Shown: piece by piece, positions 1-8,173 of the stretch
How positions within the stretch are numbered: the first letter of the stretch is position 1
How the letters are laid out: each line of letters opens with the position of its first letter
The notes under the pieces: model-generated
What the model was told of the DNA's origin: nothing
Database searches by the model: none
What the model saw: the letters and a program-made list of their open reading frames with translations, nothing else
Assembly (NCBI GenBank): GCA_023386645.1
Contig: JAEWJI010000007.1
Span: 1 to 64,000, forward strand
Length of the DNA: 64,000 nucleotides
Origin: Pseudomonadota bacterium
GTDB lineage: Bacteria; Pseudomonadota; Alphaproteobacteria; Caulobacterales; Caulobacteraceae
Direction of reading: 5' to 3'
Made by a program: the position numbers and the translations under genes

Positions 1-1
1 G

Positions 2-2470
2 GCCGCCACTCCGGCGGCCGTGGGCGGGGTCGCGACCGTCACCGCCGTCGCCACCGACGAGCAGGCCGTTCTGGCCTTCCAGTGGAGCCGCCCCGTGGGA
101 GCCGCCGTCTTTCGGCGGGGCGAGGCCGTATGGGTCGTGTTTGACGCCGCCGCGCGCATGGACATGACCGGCGCCCGCGACCTGGGCCCGGCAGGCGACG
201 CTCGCTGGGCCGCCGGGCCCGACTACACCGCCGTGCGGATCGCCGCGCCCAAGGGGGCCGCCGTCTCCGCCCGGGCCGAAGGCTCGACCTGGAAGGTCAC
301 GATCGGCGGCGCCCCCGCCTCGGCCGGCGGGGTCGACGTCTCGCGCGCGGAGGACGGCGAGCCCGCCCTGACCGCCCAGATGGCCGGGGCCACGCGGGTC
401 GTCTGGCTGACCGATCCCCTGGTCGGCGACCGGTTCGCGGCGGTCACGGCCCTGCCGCCCGGCAAGGGGTTCGGCGCCAAGCGCCGCATGGTCGACCTCA
501 CCCTGCTGCCCACCGCCCAGGGCCTGGCGCTGGAGGCGGTGTCCGACGACATCGAGATCAAGGCCGAGGGCGACCTGGTGCGGATCGGCCGACCCGGCGG
601 GCTCAGCCTGTCGGCGCCCTCGGCCGAACTGGAAGTCGCCGCCCCCGGAAGCGAGGCCCCGGCCAAGGCCCGGCGCCCGGCCCTCATCCTCGCGGAATGG
701 GCGACGGTCGGCGAGGCCGGCTTCATGGACCGCCATCGCCGCCTTCAGGAGGCCGCCCTGGCCGAGGGCGCGCGCAACGCCGACAATCCGCGCGAGCCGG
801 CCGAGGCGCGGCTGGCCCTGGCCCGTTTCCTGGTCGGTTCGGGCCTGGGCTACGAGGCGGTCGGGGTCCTGAACGCCCTGGTCGAGGCCAGCCCGGCCAT
901 GCAGGGCGAGCCGGAGGTGCGCGGCCTGCGCGGCGCGGCCCGCGTGGCCATCGGCCGGCTGGAGGAAGCCTCCACCGACTTCGCCTCGGCGGTGCTGGCC
1001 GGCGATACCTCCGCCCGGGCCTGGCAGGGCTATATCGCGGCCGAGCAGGGCGACTGGGCGACCGCGCGACAGGCCTTCGCCGCCGCCGCCGCGGTGATCG
1101 ACGAATTCCCCCCTGAATGGCGCGCCCGCTTCGGCGCCGCCCATGCGCTGGCGGCCCTGGAGACCGGCGACCCGGAGGCGGCCCGCGCGCTCCTGGCCTA
1201 CAGCTTCAGCCAGGAGGCCCCGGCGGTCGACCAGTTGACGGCCCGTCTGGTCCAGGCCCGACTGTTCGAGCAGGACGGCCAGGTCGACCGGGCCCTGGCT
1301 GTCTACAAGGCGGTGGCCACCGCGCCTCTGGACGGGATCGCCACCCCAGCCCGGCTGGGCGTCATCAAGCTGGAGCTGGCGCGCGGCGTCCTCACGGCCG
1401 ACGCGGCGGCGGGGCAGCTGGAGGGCCTGAAGTGGCGCTGGCGCGGGGACGCGACCGAACTGGCGGTGATCCGCACCCTGGGCGGCCTCTATCTTTCGCA
1501 GGGGCGCTATCGCGAGGCGCTGGAGACCCTGCGCGGCGCGGGCGGGCGGATGGCCTCCCTGCCCGGCGGCACGGCGCTCCAGGCCGACCTGTCGAACGCC
1601 TTCAAGGCCCTGTTCTTGGACGGCGCGGCCGACGGGCTGCAGCCGATCCAGGCGCTGGCCCTGTTCTACGACTTCCGCGACCTGACGCCCGTTGGCGCCG
1701 ACGGCGACGAGATGGTGCGCCGGCTGGCGCGTCGGCTGATCGACGTGGACCTGCTGGGTCCGGCCGCAGAACTGCTCAAGCATCAGGCCGACAACCGTCT
1801 GGACGGGGTAGCCAAGGCCCAGGTCTCGGCAGACCTGGCCACCGTCTATCTGATGCACAGAAAGCCCGAGCCGGCGCTCCAGGCGCTCTGGGGGTCGCGC
1901 ACCACGCTTCTGCCCAGCGCGCTCCAGGCCGAGCGTCGGGCGCTGGAGGCGCGCGCCCTGGCCGACCTCGGCCGGTTCGACCATGCGCTGGAGGTGCTGG
2001 GGTCCGACGCGTCTCCGGCCGCCCGCGACGTCAAGGCCGAGATATTCTGGAAGCAGCAGAACTGGGCGGGCGCCGCGGCCATCTACGAGGCCCGCCTGGG
2101 CGATCGGTTCCGCGATGCGGCCACCCCCCTTTCGGCGGCGGAGGAGGCCCAGGTGATCCGCGCTGGCGTCGGCTACTCGCTGGGCCGCGACGCGGGGGCT
2201 CTGGCGCGCCTGTCGAGGAACTACGCCCCCTTCCAGGACCGGGCCCGCAACGCCGCCGCCATGCGGGTGGCGCTGGACGGCCTGGGCGGCATGGATGGGG
2301 GCGCGGGTCTTTCGGACTTCGGCGCCCTGACCGCCGGGGCGGACGCCTTCGCCGGCTGGGTCACGGCCATGAAGCAGCAGTTCAGAGACAGGACGGGCGG
2401 CGCCCGCACTGCGAACGCCGCCCCATCCCCGCCCGTGGCGCCGTCCGCGAGACCCGCGGCGGCGGCCTAG
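2..2470 (+). CDS. TPR-repeat protein, 5' end cut by the window
   Basis: The reading frame is open to the first base, so the start lies upstream; a GTG at 20 is only the first in-window start. About 820 residues are visible. The first 200 are Val/Gly/Ala-rich with a beta-strand look (for example AVFRRGEAVWVVFD). From about residue 250 the protein is alpha-helical, with TPR-like helical pairs to near residue 760 and a Pro/Ala-rich tail. A scaffold or assembly role is usual for such proteins. It ends just before the convergent HU gene and near flagellar genes, so a motility link is possible, but nothing in the sequence proves it. Specific function unknown. Confidence 0.75.
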   Translation, partial: AATPAAVGGVATVTAVATDEQAVLAFQWSRPVGAAVFRRGEAVWVVFDAAARMDMTGARDLGPAGDARWAAGPDYTAVRIAAPKGAAVSARAEGSTWKVTIGGAPASAGGVDVSRAEDGEPALTAQMAGATRVVWLTDPLVGDRFAAVTALPPGKGFGAKRRMVDLTLLPTAQGLALEAVSDDIEIKAEGDLVRIGRPGGLSLSAPSAELEVAAPGSEAPAKARRPALILAEWATVGEAGFMDRHRRLQEAALAEGARNADNPREPAEARLALARFLVGSGLGYEAVGVLNALVEASPAMQGEPEVRGLRGAARVAIGRLEEASTDFASAVLAGDTSARAWQGYIAAEQGDWATARQAFAAAAAVIDEFPPEWRARFGAAHALAALETGDPEAARALLAYSFSQEAPAVDQLTARLVQARLFEQDGQVDRALAVYKAVATAPLDGIATPARLGVIKLELARGVLTADAAAGQLEGLKWRWRGDATELAVIRTLGGLYLSQGRYREALETLRGAGGRMASLPGGTALQADLSNAFKALFLDGAADGLQPIQALALFYDFRDLTPVGADGDEMVRRLARRLIDVDLLGPAAELLKHQADNRLDGVAKAQVSADLATVYLMHRKPEPALQALWGSRTTLLPSALQAERRALEARALADLGRFDHALEVLGSDASPAARDVKAEIFWKQQNWAGAAAIYEARLGDRFRDAATPLSAAEEAQVIRAGVGYSLGRDAGALARLSRNYAPFQDRARNAAAMRVALDGLGGMDGGAGLSDFGALTAGADAFAGWVTAMKQQFRDRTGGARTANAAPSPPVAPSARPAAAA

Positions 2471-2477
2471 AAAAGCG

Positions 2478-2756
2478 TTACTTGTTGACCGCGTCCTTCA
2501 GCGGCTTGGATACGCGGAAGCGCACGGCCTTGGAGGCCGCGATCTTGATCGCCGCGCCGGTGGCCGGGTTGCGGCCTTCGCGCTCGGCGCGCTGAGCGGT
2601 GTCGAACACGCCCAGATTCGAGATGCGGACGTCGCCGCCGCCGCTCAGGCTTTTGTGGATGTTCTTGACGATCGCGTCGAGGACACGGCCGGCGTCGGCT
2701 TGGCTGACGCCCGCGTCCTTGGCGACGGCGGCGATGAGTTCGGCTTGAGTGGTCAT
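2478..2756 (-). CDS. HU-family nucleoid DNA-binding protein
   Basis: A 92-residue protein of standard HU length. It starts MTTQAELIAAVAKDAGVSQ, followed by a helical dimerisation region and the beta-arm region, with the family RNPATG motif near residues 62-67. HU bends and compacts DNA as a dimer in the nucleoid. The gene is convergent with the TPR gene (7 bases apart) and lies downstream of fliP on the same strand, with a 116-base gap that probably holds its own promoter. HU is clear; whether it is the housekeeping copy or an HU/IHF paralogue cannot be told from this window. Confidence 0.92.
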   Translation of the reverse strand: MTTQAELIAAVAKDAGVSQADAGRVLDAIVKNIHKSLSGGGDVRISNLGVFDTAQRAEREGRNPATGAAIKIAASKAVRFRVSKPLKDAVNK

Positions 2757-2872
2757 ATGGGTCGTTTCCAGTGTTCTACTCGCCCCCCAAGGAGCGAAGA
2801 CCGCCGGATCAACGCCCGTTTTGGGGGAGTTGGCAAGCCACGCCGGCGCTGAGAGTCAGTCTCAGTGGGGAT

Positions 2873-3859
2873 TTATCCCGATCCGGACGCCCGCTGGAAG
2901 CTCTCGACCAGGCTGCCGGCGACCAGTCTCCAGCCGTCCACCAGCACGAAGAAGATCAGCTTGAACGGCAGCGAAACGACGACCGGGGGCAGCATCATCA
3001 TGCCCATCGACATGAGCACGCTGGCGACCACCAGATCGATCACAAGAAACGGAACGAAAAGGAGAAATCCGATCTCGAAGGCGCGTTTCAACTCGCTGAT
3101 CATGAAGGCCGGAGTGACCACCCGCAGGGGCAGTTCGGCCACCGGGGTGGAGGCCTCCACCTGGCTCAGCCGGGTGAATAGCGACAGGTCCCCGCGGTCC
3201 ACCTGCGAGAGCATGAAAGTCTTCACAGGTTCCGACGCCGCGTCGAAGGCCTGGGGCAGCTCCATCTGCTGATCGAGCAGGGGGCGGATGCCCGAATCAT
3301 AGGCGTCCTGCCAGGTCGGGGCCATGACGATGGCGCTGAGGAACAGGGCGAGCGACACGATCACCGCATTGGGCGGCGACTGCTGGAGCCCCAGCGCGGT
3401 CCGCAGCAGCGATAGCACCACCACGATCCGCACGAAGCTGGTGGTCATGATCACGATCGACGGCGCGAGCGACAGCACCGTCATCAGCCCGACCAGTTGG
3501 ACCACCCGCTCGGTCAGGCCCGATCCGGTCCCCAGGTCGATATTGATCGCGCTCCCGGTCGCCGCCTCCTGGGCCAGGGCCGCGATCGGCCAGGCCAGGC
3601 AGGCGAGGGTTGTCAGCAGCGACAGCCAGGCGGCGCGCTTCAGCTCCTCGCGAGTAGGGATGCCGAACAGCTTCTCCTCCCTGCGCCGCAGGCGTGGGGA
3701 GGGGGACCGCGAAGCGGTGGAGGGGCGGAGGAGCGGCGCATCGCGACGCGACGACTTGGGGCCACGAAGGAAGGAAGAGCCCCTCCGTCTCGTCGGCTGA
3801 GCGCCGCCGATCCACCTCCCCAGCGCATGCGATGGGGAGGAGTGGTCGGACCCCCTCAC
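2873..3859 (-). CDS. fliP: FliP, flagellar export gate protein, with a repeat-derived N-terminal extension
   Basis: FliP forms the export gate of the flagellar type III secretion system in the inner membrane with FliQ and FliR. The core is unmistakable: a signal-peptide-like segment (about residues 71-97 in this numbering), then the conserved MTTSFVRIVVVLSLLRTALG stretch and C-terminal membrane helices. No in-frame ATG, GTG or TTG lies near the signal peptide. The first canonical in-frame start is the GTG at 3859, which overlaps the fliO stop as GTGA. From it the product is 328 residues, and the first 60 or so are encoded by a palindromic repeat (3671-3842). A CTG at 3670 with GGAGG five bases upstream would give a normal-length 265-residue protein. 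The true start is unresolved. Confidence 0.88.
   Translation of the reverse strand: MRGSDHSSPSHALGRWIGGAQPTRRRGSSFLRGPKSSRRDAPLLRPSTASRSPSPRLRRREEKLFGIPTREELKRAAWLSLLTTLACLAWPIAALAQEAATGSAINIDLGTGSGLTERVVQLVGLMTVLSLAPSIVIMTTSFVRIVVVLSLLRTALGLQQSPPNAVIVSLALFLSAIVMAPTWQDAYDSGIRPLLDQQMELPQAFDAASEPVKTFMLSQVDRGDLSLFTRLSQVEASTPVAELPLRVVTPAFMISELKRAFEIGFLLFVPFLVIDLVVASVLMSMGMMMLPPVVVSLPFKLIFFVLVDGWRLVAGSLVESFQRASGSG
3671..3842. repeat. Composite palindromic repeat, family A, inside the fliP frame
   Basis: It has the same two-part plan as 14612-14753: a CTCCTCCC...GGGGAGGGGG arm with GACCGCGAAGCGGTGGAGGG, a spacer, GCCCCTCCGTCTCG and a final CACCTCCCC...GGGGAGGAG arm. It starts directly before the CTG of the FliP core and ends 17 bases before the GTGA start/stop junction with fliO. 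Confidence 0.88.
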
Positions 3860-4125
3860 TTCACCACCTGCCGGGGCTCGATCAACTCCCGCCCCTCGCC
3901 CAGCAGCAGCAGCCGTTCCTCGTCGTCGACCCGCACCAGCACCAGCCGTCGCGCCGGGTCCAAGACCAGGGTCTCGACCACCTGCAGCCGCCGCTCGCCC
4001 CGCTCGGCGTTCAGCCGCGCCATGAGCTGGGGCGCATATCGCCGCGCCGCCCAGGCGCACAGGCCGATGATGCCCAGGGTGAAGGCCAGGCCGAAGATCG
4101 CGCGGGCCAGGTCGAGCAGGTTCAT
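3856..4125 (-). CDS. fliO: FliO/FliZ-family flagellar assembly protein
   Basis: An 89-residue protein with one N-terminal membrane helix (MNLLDLARAIFGLAFTLGII, about residues 5-26) and a small cytoplasmic beta domain (VVETLVLDPARRLVLVRVDD). This is the usual FliO layout. FliO helps assemble the FliP complex of the flagellar export gate. I chose the ATG at 4125 because the family starts just before the helix; an upstream ATG at 4152 adds nine Arg-rich residues. The stop overlaps the GTG of the fliP frame by four bases, indicating translational coupling. A CtrA-like box lies 59 bases upstream. Confidence 0.82.
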   Translation of the reverse strand: MNLLDLARAIFGLAFTLGIIGLCAWAARRYAPQLMARLNAERGERRLQVVETLVLDPARRLVLVRVDDEERLLLLGEGRELIEPRQVVK

Positions 4126-4183
4126 TCGCAATACACCCCGCCGGCGACGCAACGGCCGGTCGGGCGCAAGTGTTAACGCCGCT

Positions 4184-4200
4184 GGTTAATGAGCCGTTGA
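4184..4200 (-). promoter_or_regulatory. Putative CtrA box driving fliO-fliP
   Basis: Read on the minus strand this is TCAA-N7-TTAACC, with A following. It matches the CtrA consensus TTAA-N7-TTAA in the right half and in spacing, with one mismatch in the left half. It lies 59 bases before the fliO ATG. The same right half occurs before flgB, fliQ and fliI. Confidence 0.55.
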
Positions 4201-4201
4201 G

Positions 4202-4218
4202 ATAACCCCCGGTTAACC
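4202..4218 (+). promoter_or_regulatory. Putative CtrA box driving flgB-flgC-fliE
   Basis: ATAA-N7-TTAACC, one mismatch from TTAA-N7-TTAA. It ends 41 bases before the flgB ATG. The following bases (ATCCACCCGGCATT) nearly match those after the fliQ box, so the whole promoter is conserved, not only the operator. Confidence 0.6.
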
Positions 4219-4259
4219 ATCCACCCGGCATTTTCCGCCCACCTGTCGTGGGGAGGGCC

Positions 4260-4667
4260 ATGAGCGTCAACGACCTGCCGCTGCTGAGCCAGATCCGCGG
4301 CCGCCTGAACTGGCTGGACGAGCGCCAGCGGGTGATCGCCCAGAATGTCGCCAACGCCGACACGCCGGGCTACGTCGCCCGCGATCTGAAGGCTCCTCGC
4401 GACTTCGCTACGGCCCTTCAGGGCTCTGGCGGGGCCGTCCGCATGACCGCCACCCACGGCCGCCACATCGCGCCCGCCGGGCCCGCGTCGCGCTTCGACG
4501 CCGCTCGATCCCCCGACAGTGAGACCACGCTCGACGGCAACTCCGTGGTGGTCGAGGAGCAGATGCTGAAGATGGCCGAGAGCCGCATGGCCTATGACGC
4601 GGCCATCGGCTTCTACCAGAAGTCTCTGTCCATGCTGCGGCTCGCCGCCAAGAAGCCGAACGGCTGA
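4260..4667 (+). CDS. flgB: FlgB, flagellar proximal rod protein
   Basis: A 135-residue protein with the N-terminal rod/hook signature ANADTPGYVARDL and the C-terminal helix typical of FlgB (MAYDAAIGFYQKSLSMLRLA). FlgB is exported by the flagellar type III system and builds the proximal rod in the periplasm. The ATG at 4260 is preceded by GGGAGGG; an in-frame GTG at 4248 would add four residues. It is the first gene of flgB-flgC-fliE, 14 bases before flgC. Confidence 0.95.
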   Translation: MSVNDLPLLSQIRGRLNWLDERQRVIAQNVANADTPGYVARDLKAPRDFATALQGSGGAVRMTATHGRHIAPAGPASRFDAARSPDSETTLDGNSVVVEEQMLKMAESRMAYDAAIGFYQKSLSMLRLAAKKPNG

Positions 4668-4681
4668 GGAGGCCCTAAGCC

Positions 4682-5101
4682 ATGACCGACCCCGTTCCCC
4701 CCCGCAACAGCGCCATGGCCGTGGCCGCCAGCGCGCTCAAGGCCCAGCAGTCGCGCATGCGGGTGATCGCCGAAAACATGGCCAACGCCGAATCCACCGC
4801 CCGCACGCCCGGCGGCGAGCCCTATCGCCGCCAGATTCCGGTCTTCCAGGCGCGCGAGGTCGACGGCGTCACCGGCGTGACCCTGGCTGAGGTCCGCCCG
4901 GACCAGAGCGACTTCCGCCGCGAATACGATCCCTCCCACCCGGCGGCCGACCCGGAGGGCTATGTCCTGCGCCCCAACGTCAACAGCCTGATCGAGTCGA
5001 TGGACATGCGTGAGGCCCAGCGGGCCTACGAGGCCAACCTGAACGTCATCGAGACGGCGCGGTCGATGGAGAGCCGCACCCTCGACCTGCTGAAGCGCTG
5101 A
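4682..5101 (+). CDS. flgC: FlgC, flagellar proximal rod protein
   Basis: A 139-residue rod protein. It carries the FlgC N-terminal motif (ALKAQQSRMRVIAENMANAE) and the C-terminal helix (MREAQRAYEANLNVIETARS) by which rod, hook and filament proteins pack. Length is normal. It lies between flgB (14-base gap) and fliE (14-base gap), the classical rod operon order. Confidence 0.96.
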   Translation: MTDPVPPRNSAMAVAASALKAQQSRMRVIAENMANAESTARTPGGEPYRRQIPVFQAREVDGVTGVTLAEVRPDQSDFRREYDPSHPAADPEGYVLRPNVNSLIESMDMREAQRAYEANLNVIETARSMESRTLDLLKR

Positions 5102-5115
5102 GGAAGGGCTGACCG

Positions 5116-5415
5116 ATGAACCCGTTGATGGCCGCCCGCGCCTATTCCGCCATCCAGGGCGGCGCCACGCCGACCGGCGCCGCGGCCCCGACGGCCGAGC
5201 CCGGGTTCGGCGAGATGCTCCAATCGGTCATGGGCGACATGACCCAGGCGACCAAGGCCGCCGAGGGCCAGATGGCCCAGGCCGTCCAGGGCCAGGGCTC
5301 GATGATCGACGTGGTCACCGCCGTCGCCTCGGCCGAGGCCTCGCTGGAGACCGTGATCGCGGTCCGCGACCAAGTGATCGCCGCCTACCAGGAGATCATG
5401 CGGATGCCGATCTAA
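5116..5415 (+). CDS. fliE: FliE, flagellar hook-basal body junction protein
   Basis: A 99-residue protein. FliE joins the MS ring to the proximal rod. The C-terminal half has the family pattern (IDVVTAVASAEASLETVIAVRDQVIAAYQEIMRMPI), ending in the characteristic RMPI. It is the third gene of the rod operon; after its stop the next gene is an unrelated amidohydrolase with its own signal peptide. Confidence 0.95.
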   Translation: MNPLMAARAYSAIQGGATPTGAAAPTAEPGFGEMLQSVMGDMTQATKAAEGQMAQAVQGQGSMIDVVTAVASAEASLETVIAVRDQVIAAYQEIMRMPI

Positions 5416-5506
5416 TCGGCGGCCTTACGGCGATTTAACGCCACGCTTCGCATCCGTCGCGGCTATGGGGCGGCTCTTACAGCTGAAAACGTTGTTCGGA
5501 GTTCCC

Positions 5507-6823
5507 ATGAAGCGCGTCGTCTCCCTGATCGCCCTCGTCGCAGCGCTGGCGGCCCAGCCCGCCCTGGCCCAGCGCGCTCCGCAGCCGGTCACCCTGGTGC
5601 GCGCCGGAAACCTGTTCGACGCCGAGGCCGGGCGGATGGTCGGTCCCCGCGACATCCTGATCCGCGGCGAGCGCGTCGAAGCCGTGGGCGAAGGTCTGAC
5701 CGCGCCCGACGGCGCGACGGTCGTCGACCTGACCCGCTGCTCCGTCCTTCCCGGCCTGATCGACGCTCACACCCATATCCTGATGGAACAGGCGATGGGG
5801 GAGGGCCTGTCCGACGTGGCGGCGCGCGACCAGTCGCTGCTGGGCGACGGCTATCGGCTGCTGACCGCGGCCGGGCGCGGCCGCCAGTATCTTGAGGCCG
5901 GGTTCACGACCATTCGCGACCTCGGCAATTCCGGGGGATTCCTCGACCTGGTGCTGGAGCGGGCGATCAACGATGGCCGGATCGCGGGGCCGCGCATCTA
6001 CGGCTCCGGCCCGGGCCTCGCGCCCGCAGGTGGCCAGCTGGAGCCCTTGCCGGTCGATCCCCATCACCTCGTGGACGCCGAATACCGCATCGTCACCAGC
6101 CCCGAGGACGCCCGCGCCGCCGTTCGCGCCGCCATCGCGCGCGGCGCGGACGTCATCAAGATGTACCCGGAGGCCACGCCCCAGCGGACCCGCATGTCCG
6201 TCGACGAGATACGCGCGGTTGTCTCCGAGGCCCGCCGCCACGGCGTCCCGGCCGCCGCCCACGCCACCTCGGACGCCGCCATCCGCGAGGCGGTGGAGGC
6301 CGGCGTCAGCTCGATCGAACACGCCTATGAGGTGTCCGATGACACCCTGCGCCTGATGGCTCAAAAGGGGGTCTGGCTGGTCCCCACCGATCCGTCCCTG
6401 GAGATGGCGCTGGAGTTCGTGAAGTCCTGGCCCCAACAGCCCCCGCTCGAGGAGCTGAACGGTCATCTGGAGCGTCAGGGGCGCGACCGCTTCCGCCGCG
6501 CGCGTCGGCTGGGCGTGCCCGTGGCCATGGGTTCGGACATGTATGTCCCGTATGCCGCCGGTCGGGGCGCCGCGTCGCGCGCTACCATGGACGGCTATGT
6601 CGAGGCGGGAATGACGCCGGCCGAGGCGCTTCGCAGCGCGACCTGGGAGGCGGGCCGGCTGCTGGGCGACGACGGACTGGGCGCCGTGCGCCCGCGCGCC
6701 TGGGCTGACCTCGTGGCGGTCGAGGGCGATCCAACCGTCAGCCTGGAGCCCCTGCGCGCCGTGCGGTTCGTGATGAAGGGCGGAAAGGCCGTCGCGGGCG
6801 ACAGCGCACGCTGCGGCGCCTAG
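5507..6823 (+). CDS. Secreted metal-dependent amidohydrolase
   Basis: A 438-residue protein with a Sec signal peptide (about residues 1-21, ending ALA-Q). It then has the amidohydrolase-superfamily metal site DAHTHI, a candidate carboxylated lysine region (DVIKMYPE), a His-containing AAHAT strand, HAYE, and the final Asp in MGSDMY. This fits imidazolonepropionase-like or Xaa-Pro dipeptidase-like periplasmic amidohydrolases. The substrate cannot be read from sequence. The ATG at 5507 is chosen because it begins the signal peptide; the frame is open upstream. It is convergent with and overlaps the acyltransferase gene by four bases. Confidence 0.85.
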   Translation: MKRVVSLIALVAALAAQPALAQRAPQPVTLVRAGNLFDAEAGRMVGPRDILIRGERVEAVGEGLTAPDGATVVDLTRCSVLPGLIDAHTHILMEQAMGEGLSDVAARDQSLLGDGYRLLTAAGRGRQYLEAGFTTIRDLGNSGGFLDLVLERAINDGRIAGPRIYGSGPGLAPAGGQLEPLPVDPHHLVDAEYRIVTSPEDARAAVRAAIARGADVIKMYPEATPQRTRMSVDEIRAVVSEARRHGVPAAAHATSDAAIREAVEAGVSSIEHAYEVSDDTLRLMAQKGVWLVPTDPSLEMALEFVKSWPQQPPLEELNGHLERQGRDRFRRARRLGVPVAMGSDMYVPYAAGRGAASRATMDGYVEAGMTPAEALRSATWEAGRLLGDDGLGAVRPRAWADLVAVEGDPTVSLEPLRAVRFVMKGGKAVAGDSARCGA

Positions 6824-7968
6824 CCTTCCAGCGACACCACCGGTCTCGTCACCACGGCCGGACGGGCGGAACGCCGCTTCAGCCAGGCCTTGATCCGGGT
6901 CTGCACGGGGTCGTCGATCACCATGTGGAAGGCGAAGGCGAACCCGAAGGCGACGACGACGCCCAGGCCCCAGAGCATCCACTGCACCGGCTCGGCCAGG
7001 CCCAGGCGGGCGGTCCCGGCGTTCACCGCGCCGAACCAGACGATGCGCACCACCTCGTTGGTGATGAACATCGAGAAGCTGACCACCGCCGCCTTCTCGA
7101 TCCAGCGGGACGGCCGGACCACCGGAATGGCGCCCGCCGCGAGCAGGATCAGGGAGATGCAGACAAGAGACGCCAGCGCGTGCTTGCCGTCGTTCTGGAT
7201 GACCGCCAGGGCCACGGCCGCCGCCGCCAGGACGACTCGCGCCAGCTTCGGCGACACCCAGACCCGCTCGGTGAACATCGCCAGTCCCATGCCCAGAACG
7301 AACAGGGGCAGGGCTCGCCAGAAGCCGAGGCCAAGCGGCATCTGGTAGACGGGCAGGCCGAACAGGGTCCAGGCCAGCTCATTGGCCAGGAAATAGAGCG
7401 CCGCCACACCGATCAGGGCGCTCCAGCCGCCCAGCGGCCTGAGCGCCTTCAGGATCCACGGAAAGGCCAAGTAGCAGCCGAGTAGGGCGGACACCGACCA
7501 ACTGGGCGCGTTCCAGCCCAGGCCGCCGTGCACGCCGAAGGCTTGCACCAGCCCGAGCTGCGCCGGCAGCTGATCCCAGGCGAACCATTCCGGATTGCGC
7601 GGCCCGAACCCCGCGAGCGTGCTCAGGGCCACGAAGGCGGCCAGCGCCAGTCCCATCATCAGGTGGGCCGGAAAGACCCGAAGCGCCCGCTTGGCGAAGA
7701 AATCCGCCGGCGACATCCGCCCGGCCCCGACGGCCGGCCCATAGACCCGCATAAGCACATAGCCGCTGTCGATCAGGAAGAAGTTGGTCAGCAGGAAGCC
7801 GCCGCGTTCGAACACCGGATGCAGGCCCTCGGCCAGAGGAACCGGCGCCGACATCTGGAAGTGATGCAGGATGATCAAACTGGCCACGATGAAACGCAGC
7901 AGGTCCAGCCAGCCGCCCCGCGCGATCGGCGGTGTCTCATTCCGGGTCGAAATCGCCGTCCAGGCCAT
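6820..7968 (-). CDS. Acyltransferase-3 family membrane protein
   Basis: A 382-residue polytopic membrane protein. The N-terminus contains the acyltransferase-3 signature LDLLRFIVASLIILHHF (catalytic His in the HH pair), and about ten hydrophobic segments follow. These enzymes O-acetylate or O-acylate surface sugars and lipids at the inner membrane. The ATG at 7968 has GAGGAGG upstream; the longer frame to 8118 adds low-complexity sequence without family character. No polysaccharide genes are adjacent, so the substrate is unknown. Confidence 0.85.
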   Translation of the reverse strand: MAWTAISTRNETPPIARGGWLDLLRFIVASLIILHHFQMSAPVPLAEGLHPVFERGGFLLTNFFLIDSGYVLMRVYGPAVGAGRMSPADFFAKRALRVFPAHLMMGLALAAFVALSTLAGFGPRNPEWFAWDQLPAQLGLVQAFGVHGGLGWNAPSWSVSALLGCYLAFPWILKALRPLGGWSALIGVAALYFLANELAWTLFGLPVYQMPLGLGFWRALPLFVLGMGLAMFTERVWVSPKLARVVLAAAAVALAVIQNDGKHALASLVCISLILLAAGAIPVVRPSRWIEKAAVVSFSMFITNEVVRIVWFGAVNAGTARLGLAEPVQWMLWGLGVVVAFGFAFAFHMVIDDPVQTRIKAWLKRRSARPAVVTRPVVSLEG

Positions 7969-8173
7969 GGCCGAAGCCTCCTCGGAGGCGTCAACCGCAA
8001 GGAGCGGGCCGGGCCCCACGCATGGCTCCCTTTCGCTTCCGGAGCAGCCGCAAGAGACGGCGCTGGGCCCGGCTATCCGCCGTTCTGAAGCGGCGCTTCT
8101 TGACGAAGCTACTTCCAATTATATCCGCGTTTGGTCACTCTACTCGAAGGCGCGTGGCGCATGGGGAGGCAAG

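Noticed and set aside
3859..4363. Continuation of the fliP frame upstream of GTG 3859
   Set aside because: It runs opposite flgB and through fliO in another phase, without family similarity.
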